Positions 8,759 to 17,533 are shown, counted from the stretch's first letter. The stretch is 64,000 nucleotides of DNA from Blastomonas fulva (GCF_003431825.1 NZ_CP020083.1:62001-126000), one strand, 5' to 3'. Made by a program: numbers and translations. The notes: generated by a model not told the origin, from the sequence alone.

Positions 8759-9991
8759 ATGGCATGGCGGATGACGACCAGCCCTGCCAGACTGACCGGA
8801 TCCGAGCGCGCCTGCCTTGAAACCATCGACCAGACCGCGATGTTGAGCCAGGTCGAGCGATGGGCCGCGATCAACAGCGGGACCGGCAATCTTGCAGGCC
8901 TCGCCCAGACCGCGCAGCTGCTGGCGGACGCGTTTTCGGCGCTTCCCGGTGACGTGCGGCTGATCGATCCCGCGCCGGTCGATGCGGTGCGCGCCGATGG
9001 TAGCATCGACACGATCCAGCGTGGCCAGCATCTGGTGGTGCAGGTGCGGCCGCAAGCGCCGCTGCGGCTGCTGCTCACCGGGCACATGGATACCGTATTT
9101 CCCGTCGACAGCGGCTTCCAGAGCCTGACATGGCTCGAGCCCGGGGTGCTCAATGGTCCAGGCGTCGCCGACATGAAGGGCGGGATCGCGGTGATGCTGG
9201 CAGGCCTTCGCGCGGTCGAGACATCGCCGCTTGCCGCCACCATCGGTTATGACGTGATGATCAACTCCGACGAGGAGGTGGGTTCGGGCGCATCCGCGGC
9301 GCTGATCGCCGAACTGGCGGCGGGCAAACTGGCCGCGCTGACCTATGAGCCCGCGCTGCCCGACGGCACGCTGGCGGGCGAACGCGGCGGATCGGGCAAT
9401 TTCTCGGTCATCGTCACCGGCCGTTCGGCGCACGCCGGCCGCAACCCACAGGACGGGCGCAATGCGCTGGTCGCTGCCGCCGACATGGCGGTGCGGCTGA
9501 AGGCGCTGACCCGCGACGGATTGTCGGTCAACCCCGCCAGGATCGACGGCGGCAGCGCCAACAATGTCGTACCTGATCATGCGATATTGCGGGTCAACTT
9601 CCGCCCGCAAAGCCTTGAAATGCAGGCCCATGCCGATGCAGCGCTGCGCCAGATCGCTGATGCCATCGGCCGCGAGCACGAAGTTTCGGTGCATGTGCAT
9701 GGCAGCTTCGGTCGCCCACCCAAGCCAATCGATCCGGGTGCCCAAAAGCTGTTCGGGCTGGTCAAGGACTGCGGCGAGGCTTTGGGCCTTGAGATCGGCT
9801 GGCGCGGCACCGGCGGGGTGTGCGATGGCAACAACATCGCCGCGTGCGGGGTGCCGGTGGTCGATACCATGGGCGTGCGCGGGGGCGCGATCCACAGCGC
9901 CGACGAATTCCTGATCACCGAAAGCCTTGCCGAACGCGCGCGGCTGTCGGCGCTCACCATATTGCGCCTGGCCGAAAAGAGGGGTTTATGA
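8759..9991 (+). CDS. M20-family metallohydrolase (glutamate carboxypeptidase-like)
   Basis: 410 residues. An M20 peptidase with the metal and catalytic motifs GHMDTVFP (His, Asp), [10 protein letters not shown] (Asp), NSDEEVGS (catalytic Glu) and a C-terminal HSADEF (His). The dimerisation domain lies between, with [13 protein letters not shown]. It resembles glutamate carboxypeptidase (CPG2) and ArgE/DapE-type deacylases. Its stop overlaps the astA start (ATGA), so it probably serves the same arginine/ornithine succinyl pathway. One possibility is the terminal desuccinylation normally done by AstE, but this is inference. The start may be 8759 or the ATG at 8771. Confidence 0.85.
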   Translation: MAWRMTTSPARLTGSERACLETIDQTAMLSQVERWAAINSGTGNLAGLAQTAQLLADAFSALPGDVRLIDPAPVDAVRADGSIDTIQRGQHLVVQVRPQAPLRLLLTGHMDTVFPVDSGFQSLTWLEPGVLNGPGVADMKGGIAVMLAGLRAVETSPLAATIGYDVMINSDEEVGSGASAALIAELAAGKLAALTYEPALPDGTLAGERGGSGNFSVIVTGRSAHAGRNPQDGRNALVAAADMAVRLKALTRDGLSVNPARIDGGSANNVVPDHAILRVNFRPQSLEMQAHADAALRQIADAIGREHEVSVHVHGSFGRPPKPIDPGAQKLFGLVKDCGEALGLEIGWRGTGGVCDGNNIAACGVPVVDTMGVRGGAIHSADEFLITESLAERARLSALTILRLAEKRGL

Positions 9992-10998
9992 GCTTTGTCA
10001 TCCGGGCGGCGAGGCCCGAAGATCTGCAACCGATCTACGAGATGGCGAAGCTGACAGGAGGCGGCTTCACCAACCTGCCCGCCGACCGCAAGTCGCTGCA
10101 ATCCAAGATCGAGCGTTCGACCGAGGCCTTTGCGCGCACCGAGGACAGCGTCGAGGACGAACTGTTCGTGCTGGTGCTGGAAAACACGCGGACCCGCGAG
10201 ATTCGCGGCACCTGCCAGTTGCTCACCCGGGTGGGGCAAAAATGGCCGTTCTATTCCTATCGCCTGAGCACCCTGACACAGCACAGCGCCGAGCTCGAAC
10301 AGACATTCCGCGCCGAAATCCTGAGCCTGGTGACCGATCTTGAGGGATCGTGTGAAGTCGGCGGACTGTTCCTCCACCCCGGCGAGCGCGCGGGCGGGCT
10401 GGGGCTTTTGCTGGCGCGCAGCCGCTATCTGTTCATCGCCATGCACCGCGCGCGCTTTACCGACCGCATCCTGGCCGAACTGCGCGGGGTAATCGACGAG
10501 GCGGGGGATTCGCCGTTCTGGGACAGCATTGCCGGGCGCTTTTTCGGGATGAGCTTCGACGAGGCCGACACCTTCAATGCGCTGCGCGGCAACCAGTTCA
10601 TCGCCGATCTGATGCCCAAGCACCCGGTCTATGTCGCGATGCTCTCGGATGCCGCGCGCCATGTGCTCGGCCGTCCCAATGTCAGCGGCCGCGCGGCGAT
10701 GCGAATGCTGGAGAATGAAGGTTTTGCCTATGAGAATTACGTCGACATCTTCGACGGCGGCCCGACGATGACCGCGCGCACCGACCAGGTGCATTCGATC
10801 CGCAAATCGCGCGATGCGGTGTTGGGCGGAACCGCCGACGACGGAGCGCTCGCATTGGTGGCGACAGGCAGGCTGGCGGACTTCCGCTGCGCTTATGGCC
10901 ATGTCGCGGATCGGGGCGACACCGTGGCGCTTGATGCCGAGGCTGCTGGCCTGCTGGGAGTGGGTGCGGGTGACGCGATCAGGTGGATCGAGCGGTGA
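9988..10998 (+). CDS. astA: Arginine N-succinyltransferase
   Basis: 336 residues, the normal AstA length. The N-terminus FVIRAARPEDLQPIYEMA and the stretches TGGGFTNLPADR, EVGGLFLHPGERAGGLG and GRAAMRMLENEGF are family hallmarks of this GNAT-like enzyme. It transfers succinyl from succinyl-CoA to the alpha-amino group of arginine, the first step of the AST pathway that yields glutamate, ammonia and succinate. The ATG at 9988 overlaps the M20 stop by four bases. astB follows after a repeat-filled gap of 195 bases. Confidence 0.96.
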   Translation: MSFVIRAARPEDLQPIYEMAKLTGGGFTNLPADRKSLQSKIERSTEAFARTEDSVEDELFVLVLENTRTREIRGTCQLLTRVGQKWPFYSYRLSTLTQHSAELEQTFRAEILSLVTDLEGSCEVGGLFLHPGERAGGLGLLLARSRYLFIAMHRARFTDRILAELRGVIDEAGDSPFWDSIAGRFFGMSFDEADTFNALRGNQFIADLMPKHPVYVAMLSDAARHVLGRPNVSGRAAMRMLENEGFAYENYVDIFDGGPTMTARTDQVHSIRKSRDAVLGGTADDGALALVATGRLADFRCAYGHVADRGDTVALDAEAAGLLGVGAGDAIRWIER

Positions 10999-10999
10999 T

Positions 11000-11187
11000 T
11001 TTCCCCTCTCTCAATGGGAGAGGGTTGCGCAGACTTATGAGCGCAGCGAATTAGTCGGAGCTGGGTGACAATGATGCGCAGACAGAACAACATTTCGCCC
11101 CCTTCACCCTCATCCAACTTCGCCTAGCCAGCAAGCTGGCAAGGCTTCGTATCCTTCTCCCATCAAGGGAGAAGACTTTTCTGGAAA
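11000..11187. repeat. Dispersed mosaic repeat, family B copy 1
   Basis: A roughly 190-base insert between astA and astB. It is flanked by CCCTCTCTC/GGGAGAGGG-type stems and carries the core palindrome GCCAGCAAGCTGGC. The 36 bases at 11118-11153 match 23425-23460 in inverted orientation at 34 of 36 positions. I see no reading frame in it. Confidence 0.75.
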
Positions 11188-11193
11188 AAGGCA

Positions 11194-12444
11194 ATGCTGA
11201 CCGAAATCAACTTCGACGGAATCATTGGACCCAGCCACAATTACGCAGGGCTGAGCCTGGGTAACATTGCCTCGGCGAGCAACGCGGGCGCGGTCAGCGA
11301 GCCGCGCGCGGCGGCGTTGCAGGGCGTGGCAAAGATGCGCGCCAATATCGCGCTAGGGCTGGCGCAGGGCTTCTTCCTGCCGCTCGACCGGCCCAATACC
11401 GGCTGGCTCGCAAGCCTGGGCTGCGATATCGCCAGCGCCGAGCCGCACATGCGCGCCGCGGCCTTTTCCGCCTCGTCGATGTGGGCGGCCAACGCCGCGA
11501 CCGTCTCCCCTGCCCCGGATTCCGCAGATGGCCGCTGCCATCTGACGGTCGCCAACCTCGTCACCATGCCGCACCGCAGCCATGAGTGGACGGGAACGCT
11601 GGCGCAGCTGCAGCTCGCCTTTGCCGACACGCGGCACTTTGCGGTGCATGGCCCTGTGCCTGCCCCGTTTGGCGATGAAGGCGCGGCCAATCACATGCGG
11701 CTGTGCAACGGCCATGATGGCGCCGGCGTCGAGATTTTCGTCTATGGCAAGGCAGGCGGCCCCTTCCCCGCGCGTCAGCATATCGAGGCGGGCAAGGCGA
11801 TCGCGCGGAGGCACGGGCTTGCGGCCGACGCCACGCTGTTCCTCCAGCAGAGCGAGACCGCGATCGCGGCAGGCGCCTTCCACAACGATGTCGTCGCCGT
11901 CGCCAACGAGACCGTGCTGTTCACCCACGAACAGGCGTTCGAGAATCGGACTGAGGCCTATGCCGAAATCCGCGCAGCCTTCCCGGCGGTGCAGATCGTC
12001 GAGGTTCCCGCCAGCGCAGTGTCGCTTGCCGATGCGATCAAGAGCTATCTGTTCAACGCACAGCTGGTCAGCCTTCCGCAAGGCGGTCACGCGCTGGTGC
12101 TGCCCAGCGAATCGCAGGAGGTGACCGCGGTGTGGCAGTGGCTCGAGGCGATGGTCGCGGGCAATGGCCCAATCCGCCAGCTGATCCCGGTCAATGTCCG
12201 CCAGTCGATGGCCAATGGCGGCGGCCCGGCTTGCCTGCGCTTGCGCGTGGTCGCGGATCCCGCCACGGTCGACCCGCGCTTTATGGCTACTGCAGACAGG
12301 CTCGACACCGTCGAGCGGGTCATCGTCAGCCACTGGCCCGAACGGATCGCCCCGGCTGACCTTGCCGACCCGGCCCTGGCCGAGACGGTGCGTGCCGCGC
12401 GCGCGGCGCTGATCGATGCGCTGGATCTGGGCGAGCTTGGCTGA
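11194..12444 (+). CDS. astB: N-succinylarginine dihydrolase
   Basis: 416 residues, slightly shorter than E. coli AstB (about 447). The N-terminus has the family start FDGIIGPSHNYAGLS. The catalytic Cys lies in NGGGPACLRLRVV near the C-terminus, and FHNDVVAVANE holds the active-site His. It hydrolyses N2-succinylarginine to N2-succinylornithine, ammonia and CO2. It follows astA in the same direction. astC, astD and astE are not in the window and must be elsewhere or replaced. Confidence 0.96.
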   Translation: MLTEINFDGIIGPSHNYAGLSLGNIASASNAGAVSEPRAAALQGVAKMRANIALGLAQGFFLPLDRPNTGWLASLGCDIASAEPHMRAAAFSASSMWAANAATVSPAPDSADGRCHLTVANLVTMPHRSHEWTGTLAQLQLAFADTRHFAVHGPVPAPFGDEGAANHMRLCNGHDGAGVEIFVYGKAGGPFPARQHIEAGKAIARRHGLAADATLFLQQSETAIAAGAFHNDVVAVANETVLFTHEQAFENRTEAYAEIRAAFPAVQIVEVPASAVSLADAIKSYLFNAQLVSLPQGGHALVLPSESQEVTAVWQWLEAMVAGNGPIRQLIPVNVRQSMANGGGPACLRLRVVADPATVDPRFMATADRLDTVERVIVSHWPERIAPADLADPALAETVRAARAALIDALDLGELG

Positions 12445-12535
12445 CCTGTCGGCAGGCTTTACACATTAACCCGATCTTCACCATAAGGGTCCGCAGAAAT
12501 CAGCCCTTGGCACGAGGCTTGCGGAGAGAAGTCCC

Positions 12536-12763
12536 ATGTTCGAGAAAATCCGGCGCCTGTTCCTGATCAAGACCAAGTTCGAGGTGTATCTGATCACCTA
12601 CGCACTGGCGCTGGGGGCCTGCGAACGCGGCAAGCTCTATCTCGATCAGTATCCCGGATATGGCGGCTGGCTGCTGTTCGTCGCCTGCACCGGCGCGGTG
12701 TTCATGGCCGGCGCCAAGATGCTCGACGCGATCGAGTACCAGAAGGCCTATGGCCCCGAGTGA
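12536..12763 (+). CDS. Conserved small membrane protein, 75 aa, unknown function
   Basis: A 75-residue protein with a basic N-terminus (MFEKIRRLFLIKTK) and two hydrophobic segments at about 17-32 and 44-62, the second containing GWLLFVACTGAVFMAG. An RBS (GGAGAGAAG) lies just upstream. I believe similar short proteins occur in sphingomonads, but I cannot name a function. It lies between astB and the minus-strand tmRNA gene. Confidence 0.7.
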   Translation: MFEKIRRLFLIKTKFEVYLITYALALGACERGKLYLDQYPGYGGWLLFVACTGAVFMAGAKMLDAIEYQKAYGPE

Positions 12764-12779
12764 CACTCCGAAATGATGG

Positions 12780-13128
12780 GTAAGGTGGAGAGCTTCTGTT
12801 GCCCGGTGCTCTCCAAACCGCTGAACTCCGCTTCTGTTGCCCGGTGGGTTCAACCGCGCTCTTGCTAGATAACTCTTGGCCGTTAGGCCGCTGAATTATG
12901 CAGCGAGGGCGAGTGCGTCATTGTCATTGGCACTTATCGTGTTTGAGCCTTTAACGGGTTACTCAGCCCGGACGAAAACAACGTCTTTCAACACACGTCG
13001 ATCCTAGTTCGGCCCCGTCAAAAGCCCTGCCTGCGCAGGGTTCATGGTGGAGCCGCCGGGTACCGCCCCCGGGTCCGCTGTGCCTATTGCACGCCGCAGT
13101 TTATCGTCATAGCCGGACGAACCGGCAG
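12780..13128 (-). ncRNA. ssrA: Transfer-messenger RNA (circularly permuted, two-piece)
   Basis: Read on the minus strand, the acceptor piece comes first. It has a T-arm CCGGG-GGCGGTA-CCCGG, then CGGCTCC and an encoded ACCA ending at 13045. After a linker of about 28 bases, the coding piece begins at 13016 with GGGGCCG, which pairs with CGGCTCC over 7 bp and includes the G3-U pair that specifies alanine. A D-loop-like GGATCGAC follows, then the tag frame. This is the permuted order known from alphaproteobacteria. The outer ends are approximate. A TATATA box near 13135 could be the promoter -10. It rescues stalled ribosomes with SmpB. Confidence 0.93.
12896..12931 (-). other. tmRNA tag reading frame (ANDNDALALAA)
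   Basis: Within the coding piece, 11 codons plus TAA read A-N-D-N-D-A-L-A-L-A-A. The ANDN start and the hydrophobic ALAA end match the alphaproteobacterial proteolysis tag, whose last residues are read by ClpXP and related proteases. The resume codon is GCC. Confidence 0.93.
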
Positions 13129-13191
13129 GGATGTATATAGCGATGGATTGATGAATGGGAAGTGAGTGTGGGGAAAATCCTTATCTTCCTC

Positions 13192-13221
13192 CTCTCCCCT
13201 CCCGCATGCGGGAGGGGAGAG
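13192..13221. repeat. Perfect 30-base palindrome
   Basis: CTCTCCCCTCCCGCA followed by its exact reverse complement, immediately downstream of the mscL stop and upstream of ssrA. It can form a 14-15 bp hairpin on either strand. There is no T-run, so any termination would depend on other factors. It resembles the CCCTCCCGC hairpins at 20559-20580 and 50260-50405. Confidence 0.7.
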
Positions 13222-13228
13222 AGTAGGC

Positions 13229-13654
13229 TCACTTCTTCAGCAGATCGCGGATTTCGGCGAGCAGTTCGGTCTCGCTCGGGCCTGCGGGCGCGGCGGGCGC
13301 TTCTTCCTTGGGCATCAGCTTGTTGGCCTGACGCACGATCAGGAAGATGATGAACGCCAGGATCAGGAAGTTGATCACCACGGTGATGAACTGGCCATAG
13401 CCGAGCAGCGGAACCCCGGCCTTTTTGAGCGCGGCATAGTCGTTTAGCGATCCTGTATAACCCTCAGGCACCGGGCCCAGCATGACGAAATAGCTGGAGA
13501 AATCCGCGCCGCCGAAGATCGCGCCGACCACCGGCATGATCAGGTCCTCGGTCAGCGATGTGGTGATGGTGGCAAACGCTGCGCCGATGATCACGGCCAC
13601 CGCCAGATCGAGCACATTGCCGCGCATGATAAACGCCTTGAACTCTGCGAACAC
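13229..13654 (-). CDS. mscL: Large-conductance mechanosensitive channel MscL
   Basis: 141 residues, matching the roughly 136-150 of MscL. It has the N-terminal amphipathic MFAEFKAFIMRGNVLDLAVAV, TM1 with AVIIGAAFATI, a periplasmic loop, TM2 (ITVVINFLILAFIIFLIV) and a C-terminal helix (ETELLAEIRDLLKK). The channel opens under membrane tension to release solutes on hypo-osmotic shock. It is a single gene, divergent from lemA. Confidence 0.97.
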   Translation of the reverse strand: MFAEFKAFIMRGNVLDLAVAVIIGAAFATITTSLTEDLIMPVVGAIFGGADFSSYFVMLGPVPEGYTGSLNDYAALKKAGVPLLGYGQFITVVINFLILAFIIFLIVRQANKLMPKEEAPAAPAGPSETELLAEIRDLLKK

Positions 13655-13814
13655 GTGTTTCCCCTTTTGCTGTCACGATAACGCCCTATAATCGTGAGCG
13701 ACGTGGAGAAGTCGAGCGCTTTGCAGGCGTAACATGTAAAACATGGTCTTGCAGAGTTGCCGTATTAATACGATATAACGGTCGCGCGTTATCAACCGGA
13801 GGGAAATTCTGACT

Positions 13815-14405
13815 ATGCGTATCACCCGTTATGCCCTGCTGCCGCTGGCTGTTCTGGCGCTGTCCGCTTGCGGCATCAACTCCGTTCCCACCGCCGAGGA
13901 AAACGCCAAGGCAAAATGGGGCGATGTGGAGAACCAGTATCAGCGGCGCGCCGATCTGGTGCCCAATCTGGTTTCCACGGTGAAGGCCGGTGCGGCCTCC
14001 GAAGAGAAGATCCTGACCCAGGTGACCGAGGCCCGCGCGCGCGCGACCTCGATCAACGTCACCACCGATGACCTTTCCGACCCCGCCACCTTCGAGAAGT
14101 TCAGCCAGGCGCAGAACCAGCTGACCCAGGCGCTGGGCCAGCTGCGCACCGTGGTGGAAGCCTATCCCGACCTCAAGAGCCAGCAGAATTACACCACGCT
14201 GATGAGCCAGCTCGAAGGCACCGAGAACCGCATCACGGTCGCCCGGCGCGATTACAACGAGGCGGTGCGGCAGTACAACACCACCATCCGCACATTCCCC
14301 GATTCGATCGGCGCCAACCTGATCCATGGTGCCAAGCCGATGGTGCCGTTCAAGGCGACGACCGAAGGCGCCAACGAGGCTCCCAAGGTCGATTTCGGAT
14401 CGTGA
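13815..14405 (+). CDS. lemA: LemA family lipoprotein
   Basis: 196 residues with an N-terminal signal ending in LSAC, a lipobox with lipidated Cys near residue 19. The LemA helical domain follows, with WGDVENQYQRRADLVPNLV and the helical VEAYPDLKS region. LemA proteins face outward and have no settled biochemical role. They are often encoded with TPM-domain membrane proteins, as here: the next gene overlaps by four bases. The RBS GGAGGG is strong. Upstream lies a perfect palindrome, CGTATTAATACG (13761-13772), that could bind a regulator. Confidence 0.93.
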   Translation: MRITRYALLPLAVLALSACGINSVPTAEENAKAKWGDVENQYQRRADLVPNLVSTVKAGAASEEKILTQVTEARARATSINVTTDDLSDPATFEKFSQAQNQLTQALGQLRTVVEAYPDLKSQQNYTTLMSQLEGTENRITVARRDYNEAVRQYNTTIRTFPDSIGANLIHGAKPMVPFKATTEGANEAPKVDFGS

Positions 14406-15238
14406 CCACAACACCCGCCCCAACCGGGGGCTGGAAATCATGGTTGAGGCAATGTCTGGCGCTGGCGCTGCTGCTGATCGCAGCGGCGCCGGGCCAGACC
14501 GTCCTCGCCCAGACTTTCCCCAAGCTCACCGGTCGCGTGGTCGATGCCGCCAATCTGCTCGATCCCGCACAGGAAGCGGCGCTGACCGCCAAGCTGGAGG
14601 CGCTGGAGAAGCAGTCCAGCCGCCAGCTGGTGGTTGCAACGCTCCCCGATCTGCAGGGCTATGAGATCGAGGAATACGGCTATCAGCTCGGCCGCGAATG
14701 GGGCATCGGGCAAGCCGAAAAAGGTTCGGCAGAAAAAGACAACGGCACGCTGCTCATCGTCGCGCCCAACGAACGCAAGGTGCGGATCGAGGTTGGCTAT
14801 GGCCTCGAAGGCGTGCTCACCGATGCGCTGTCGAGCGTCATCATCCAGCAGGACATTCTGCCGCGCTTTCGCGACAAGGATTTTCCCGGCGGCATCGCGG
14901 CGGGCGCCGATGCAATCATCACCCAGCTGACCCTGCCCGACGAGGAAGCGCGCGCCTTTGCCTCCAAGGTGGAGGAAGAGGCCCGGTCGAGCGATGACGG
15001 CGGCGGCATCGGTCTGTTCATCTTCTGGGGGCTGATCATCCTGTTCTTCTTCATCATTCCCGCGCTGAGCAGCAAGGGCAAGGGTTCGCGCTATCGTGGC
15101 GCGGGCGTCGGCGGGATCACCACCTGGGGCGGCTCTTCGGGCTCTTCCTGGGGTGGCGGAGGCGGAGGCTTCGGTGGGGGCGGATTTGGTGGAGGCGGCG
15201 GCAGCTTCGGCGGCGGCGGCTCTTCGGGCGGATGGTGA
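14402..15238 (+). CDS. TPM-domain membrane protein with Gly-rich tail (YgcG-like)
   Basis: 278 residues. It has a signal peptide ending near AQTFPKL, then a TPM domain (residues about 40-165) with VVDAANLLD, SSRQLVVATLPDLQG and RIEVGYGLEGVLTD. One transmembrane segment lies at about 202-220, followed by a Gly/Ser tail rich in GGGFGGG. TPM proteins are linked in various organisms to envelope or photosystem repair and have phosphatase-like folds; the role here is unknown. The GTG start at 14402 overlaps the lemA stop, indicating translational coupling. Confidence 0.9.
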   Translation: MTTTPAPTGGWKSWLRQCLALALLLIAAAPGQTVLAQTFPKLTGRVVDAANLLDPAQEAALTAKLEALEKQSSRQLVVATLPDLQGYEIEEYGYQLGREWGIGQAEKGSAEKDNGTLLIVAPNERKVRIEVGYGLEGVLTDALSSVIIQQDILPRFRDKDFPGGIAAGADAIITQLTLPDEEARAFASKVEEEARSSDDGGGIGLFIFWGLIILFFFIIPALSSKGKGSRYRGAGVGGITTWGGSSGSSWGGGGGGFGGGGFGGGGGSFGGGGSSGGW

Positions 15239-15244
15239 GACAGC

Positions 15245-15928
15245 ATGGCAAAGGTTGAAACCATCACCCCCGACGAACATTGCATCGTCACCGCTGCGGT
15301 CGCCGAGGCCGAACAGCACACCAATGGCGAGATCGTCACGGTGATCGCTGGGCAATCCGACGACTATCGCGAAACGCCGATCTACTGGGCGGTTGCCGCG
15401 ATGTTCCTCGCGCTTGCGTGCATCGCGGTGTTCCCCGAATGGTTCGAACAGCTGCTGTCGACCTTCACCGGCGGCTGGGAGCATGTCTACACCCCCGGCG
15501 AATACCTCACCATCATCATGCTGCTGCTGGGGATCAAGTTCGCCGCGGTGCGGCTGATCCTGGGGTGGAAACCGCTGCGGCTTGCGCTGACCCCGGCTGC
15601 GGTCAAGCAGATGCGGGTGCGCGCGCGGGCGATCAACCTGTTCAAGGTCAGCGCCGAAAAGCGCACGGTCGGGCTCACCGGGGTGCTGATCTACCTCTCG
15701 ATGGCCGAGCACCGCGCCGAGATCGTTGCCGACAGCGCGATCGCCGCCAAGGTCTCACCCGATGTCTGGGGCGAGGCGATGGCGGACATGATCGTCGAGC
15801 TCAAGGCAGGCCGCGCGGGCGAAGGCATGGCAGCGGCTGTGCGCGATGTCGGCAAGGTGCTGGCCGAGCATTTCCCCAAGACGGGCGACAATCCCAACGA
15901 GCTGCCCGATCGGCTGATCGAGCTTTGA
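15245..15928 (+). CDS. TPM-domain membrane protein, second copy
   Basis: 227 residues. A TPM-type start (TITPDEHCIVTAAVAEAEQHT NGEIV, interrupted here) is followed by two hydrophobic segments (about 48-66 and 83-102) and the second half of the domain (SAEKRTVGLTGVLIYLS). It starts six bases after the previous gene, so lemA and two TPM genes form one operon. This pairing of a long Gly-tailed TPM protein with a short one lacking the tail recurs in proteobacteria. The function is unproven. Confidence 0.85.
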   Translation: MAKVETITPDEHCIVTAAVAEAEQHTNGEIVTVIAGQSDDYRETPIYWAVAAMFLALACIAVFPEWFEQLLSTFTGGWEHVYTPGEYLTIIMLLLGIKFAAVRLILGWKPLRLALTPAAVKQMRVRARAINLFKVSAEKRTVGLTGVLIYLSMAEHRAEIVADSAIAAKVSPDVWGEAMADMIVELKAGRAGEGMAAAVRDVGKVLAEHFPKTGDNPNELPDRLIEL

Positions 15929-15960
15929 AGGTTATGCAGCATTGCTCGCACCTCTCAATC

Positions 15961-16040
15961 GTGGCCCCCGCGCAGGCGGGGGTCCCGCTTCTGCTCTCCG
16001 TCAGCGCAAAAGCGGGATTCCCGCGTTCGCGGGAATGACG
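15961..16040. repeat. REP-like palindromic repeat, family A copy 2
   Basis: The same architecture as 6396-6475: CCCCCGCGCAGGCGGGGG, TCCCGCTTCT, AAGCGGGATTCCCGCG, then TTCGCGGGAATGACGA. The central loop differs between copies while the stems are kept, as expected if structure is selected or the element is mobile. It lies between two plus-strand genes. Confidence 0.8.
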
Positions 16041-16051
16041 AGGCCTAACCT

Positions 16052-16582
16052 GTGCTGGAAAACCTGATGACCGAAACCGAGGAAATCGTCTGGCAGGGAC
16101 GGTTCATCACCGCCAAGACACGCGGAAGATGGGAATATGTCTCGCGCAGCCGCGGCATCAGCGCTGCGGTGATCCTGGCGGTGCACGAAGGCGCGGTGGT
16201 GCTGGTCGAGCAGTATCGCGTGCCGCTGGGCCGCAGCTGCATCGAACTTCCCGCCGGGCTGATCGGCGATCATGAAAGCGGCGAAGCCCCCGAACTGGCG
16301 GCAGCGCGCGAGCTGGAAGAGGAAACCGGCTTCCGTGCAGGCCGCATGGAAAATCTCGGCGAGTTCTACTCCTCCCCCGGAATGGTCAGCGAGGCCTTCC
16401 ACCTGATGCGCGCGCATGATCTGGTGCAGGTGCACGCAGGCGGCGGTGTGGAGGGCGAGAACATCACCGTCCATGTCGTGCCGCTCCCCGAGCTCGAGCG
16501 CTTCGTCGCCGACAAGCGCGCGCAGGGCTGCGGCATGGATGTGAAGCTGCTGATGCTGCTGGGCGCGCGGATGCTGGGCTGA
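16052..16582 (+). CDS. Nudix hydrolase (ADP-ribose pyrophosphatase-like)
   Basis: 176 residues with a clear Nudix box: GLIGD, a spacer, then ARELEEETGF with the catalytic Glu residues. The preceding VLVEQYRVPLGRSCIELPAG is typical of NudF-type ADP-ribose pyrophosphatases, and the following FYSSPGMVSE also fits. It probably cleaves ADP-ribose or another NDP-sugar. The start may be 16052 or the ATG at 16067. It converges with rimK. Confidence 0.88.
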   Translation: MLENLMTETEEIVWQGRFITAKTRGRWEYVSRSRGISAAVILAVHEGAVVLVEQYRVPLGRSCIELPAGLIGDHESGEAPELAAARELEEETGFRAGRMENLGEFYSSPGMVSEAFHLMRAHDLVQVHAGGGVEGENITVHVVPLPELERFVADKRAQGCGMDVKLLMLLGARMLG

Positions 16583-16602
16583 CCCGGATGCCCGGGCGGG
16601 CC

Positions 16603-17508
16603 TCAGCCCTTGCCCTTGGTCTTGGTCGCGCCCGCCTTGCAGTTGCCCTCGATGAAATCGATGATCATCCCGGCAATGTCCTTGCCAGTGGCATGTTCGA
16701 TCCCTTCGAGCCCAGGCGAGCTGTTGACCTCCATGATCACCGGGCCGTGATTGGAGCGCAGGATGTCCACGCCCGCCACGTTCAGCCCCATGACGCGCGC
16801 CGCGCGCACCGCGGTCGAGCGTTCCTCCGGCGTGATCTTGATCGCCTTGGCGGTGCCGCCACGGTGCAGGTTGGAGCGGAAATCGCCCTTGGCGCCAGTC
16901 CGCATCATCGAGGCCACAACCTTGCCGCCGATCACGAAGATGCGGATGTCGCTGCCATCGGCCTCCTTGATGAACTCCTGCACCAGGATGTTGACGTTGG
17001 CGCCGCGGAACGCCTCGATCACCGACTTGGCTGACTTTTCGGTTTCGCCCAGCACAACGCCGATGCCTTGCGTCCCCTCGAGCAGCTTGATCACGACAGG
17101 CGCGCCGCCGACGATCTTGAGCACCTCGTCGGTCTGCTTGGGGTCGTGCGCAAAGGCGGTGACCGGCAGGCCGAGGCCATGCTTGGCGAAGATCTGCATC
17201 GAGCGCAGCTTGTCGCGCGAGCGCCCGATCGCGACGCTCTCGTTGAGCGACCACACGCCCATCATCTCGAACTGGCGCAGCACGGCAAGGCCATATTGCG
17301 TGATCGAGGCGCCGATCCGCGGAATCACCGCGTCGTAACGCGCCACCGGCTCGCCATGATATTGCGCGCCGGGGCGGTGCGAGGTGATGTTCATCGTCAC
17401 CCGCAGAGTGTTGAGGATGTCGATCTCGTGCCCGCGCGTCCGGGCCGCCTCGCACAGGCGGCGGTGCGAATAGAGATTGGGATTGCGCGCCAGCATGGCG
17501 ATTTTCAT
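16603..17508 (-). CDS. rimK: ATP-grasp ribosomal protein S6 glutamate ligase RimK
   Basis: 301 residues, the RimK length. The N-terminus [33 protein letters not shown] and the ATP-grasp segments ([43 protein letters not shown]) identify it. RimK adds glutamates to the C-terminus of ribosomal protein S6 and can make poly-alpha-glutamate. The chosen ATG at 17508 has AGGACCTCC-type pairing upstream; the frame is open 27 codons further without conservation. It lies 25 bases downstream of rimB in the same direction. Confidence 0.94.
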   Translation of the reverse strand: MKIAMLARNPNLYSHRRLCEAARTRGHEIDILNTLRVTMNITSHRPGAQYHGEPVARYDAVIPRIGASITQYGLAVLRQFEMMGVWSLNESVAIGRSRDKLRSMQIFAKHGLGLPVTAFAHDPKQTDEVLKIVGGAPVVIKLLEGTQGIGVVLGETEKSAKSVIEAFRGANVNILVQEFIKEADGSDIRIFVIGGKVVASMMRTGAKGDFRSNLHRGGTAKAIKITPEERSTAVRAARVMGLNVAGVDILRSNHGPVIMEVNSSPGLEGIEHATGKDIAGMIIDFIEGNCKAGATKTKGKG

Positions 17509-17533
17509 GGGGAGGTCCTTTGGGGAAAAGGGA

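Noticed and set aside
15130..15235. GGN-rich stretch that looks like a short tandem repeat or CRISPR-like unit
   Set aside because: It encodes the Gly/Ser tail of the TPM protein in frame. No spacer structure is present, and no CRISPR array exists in the window.
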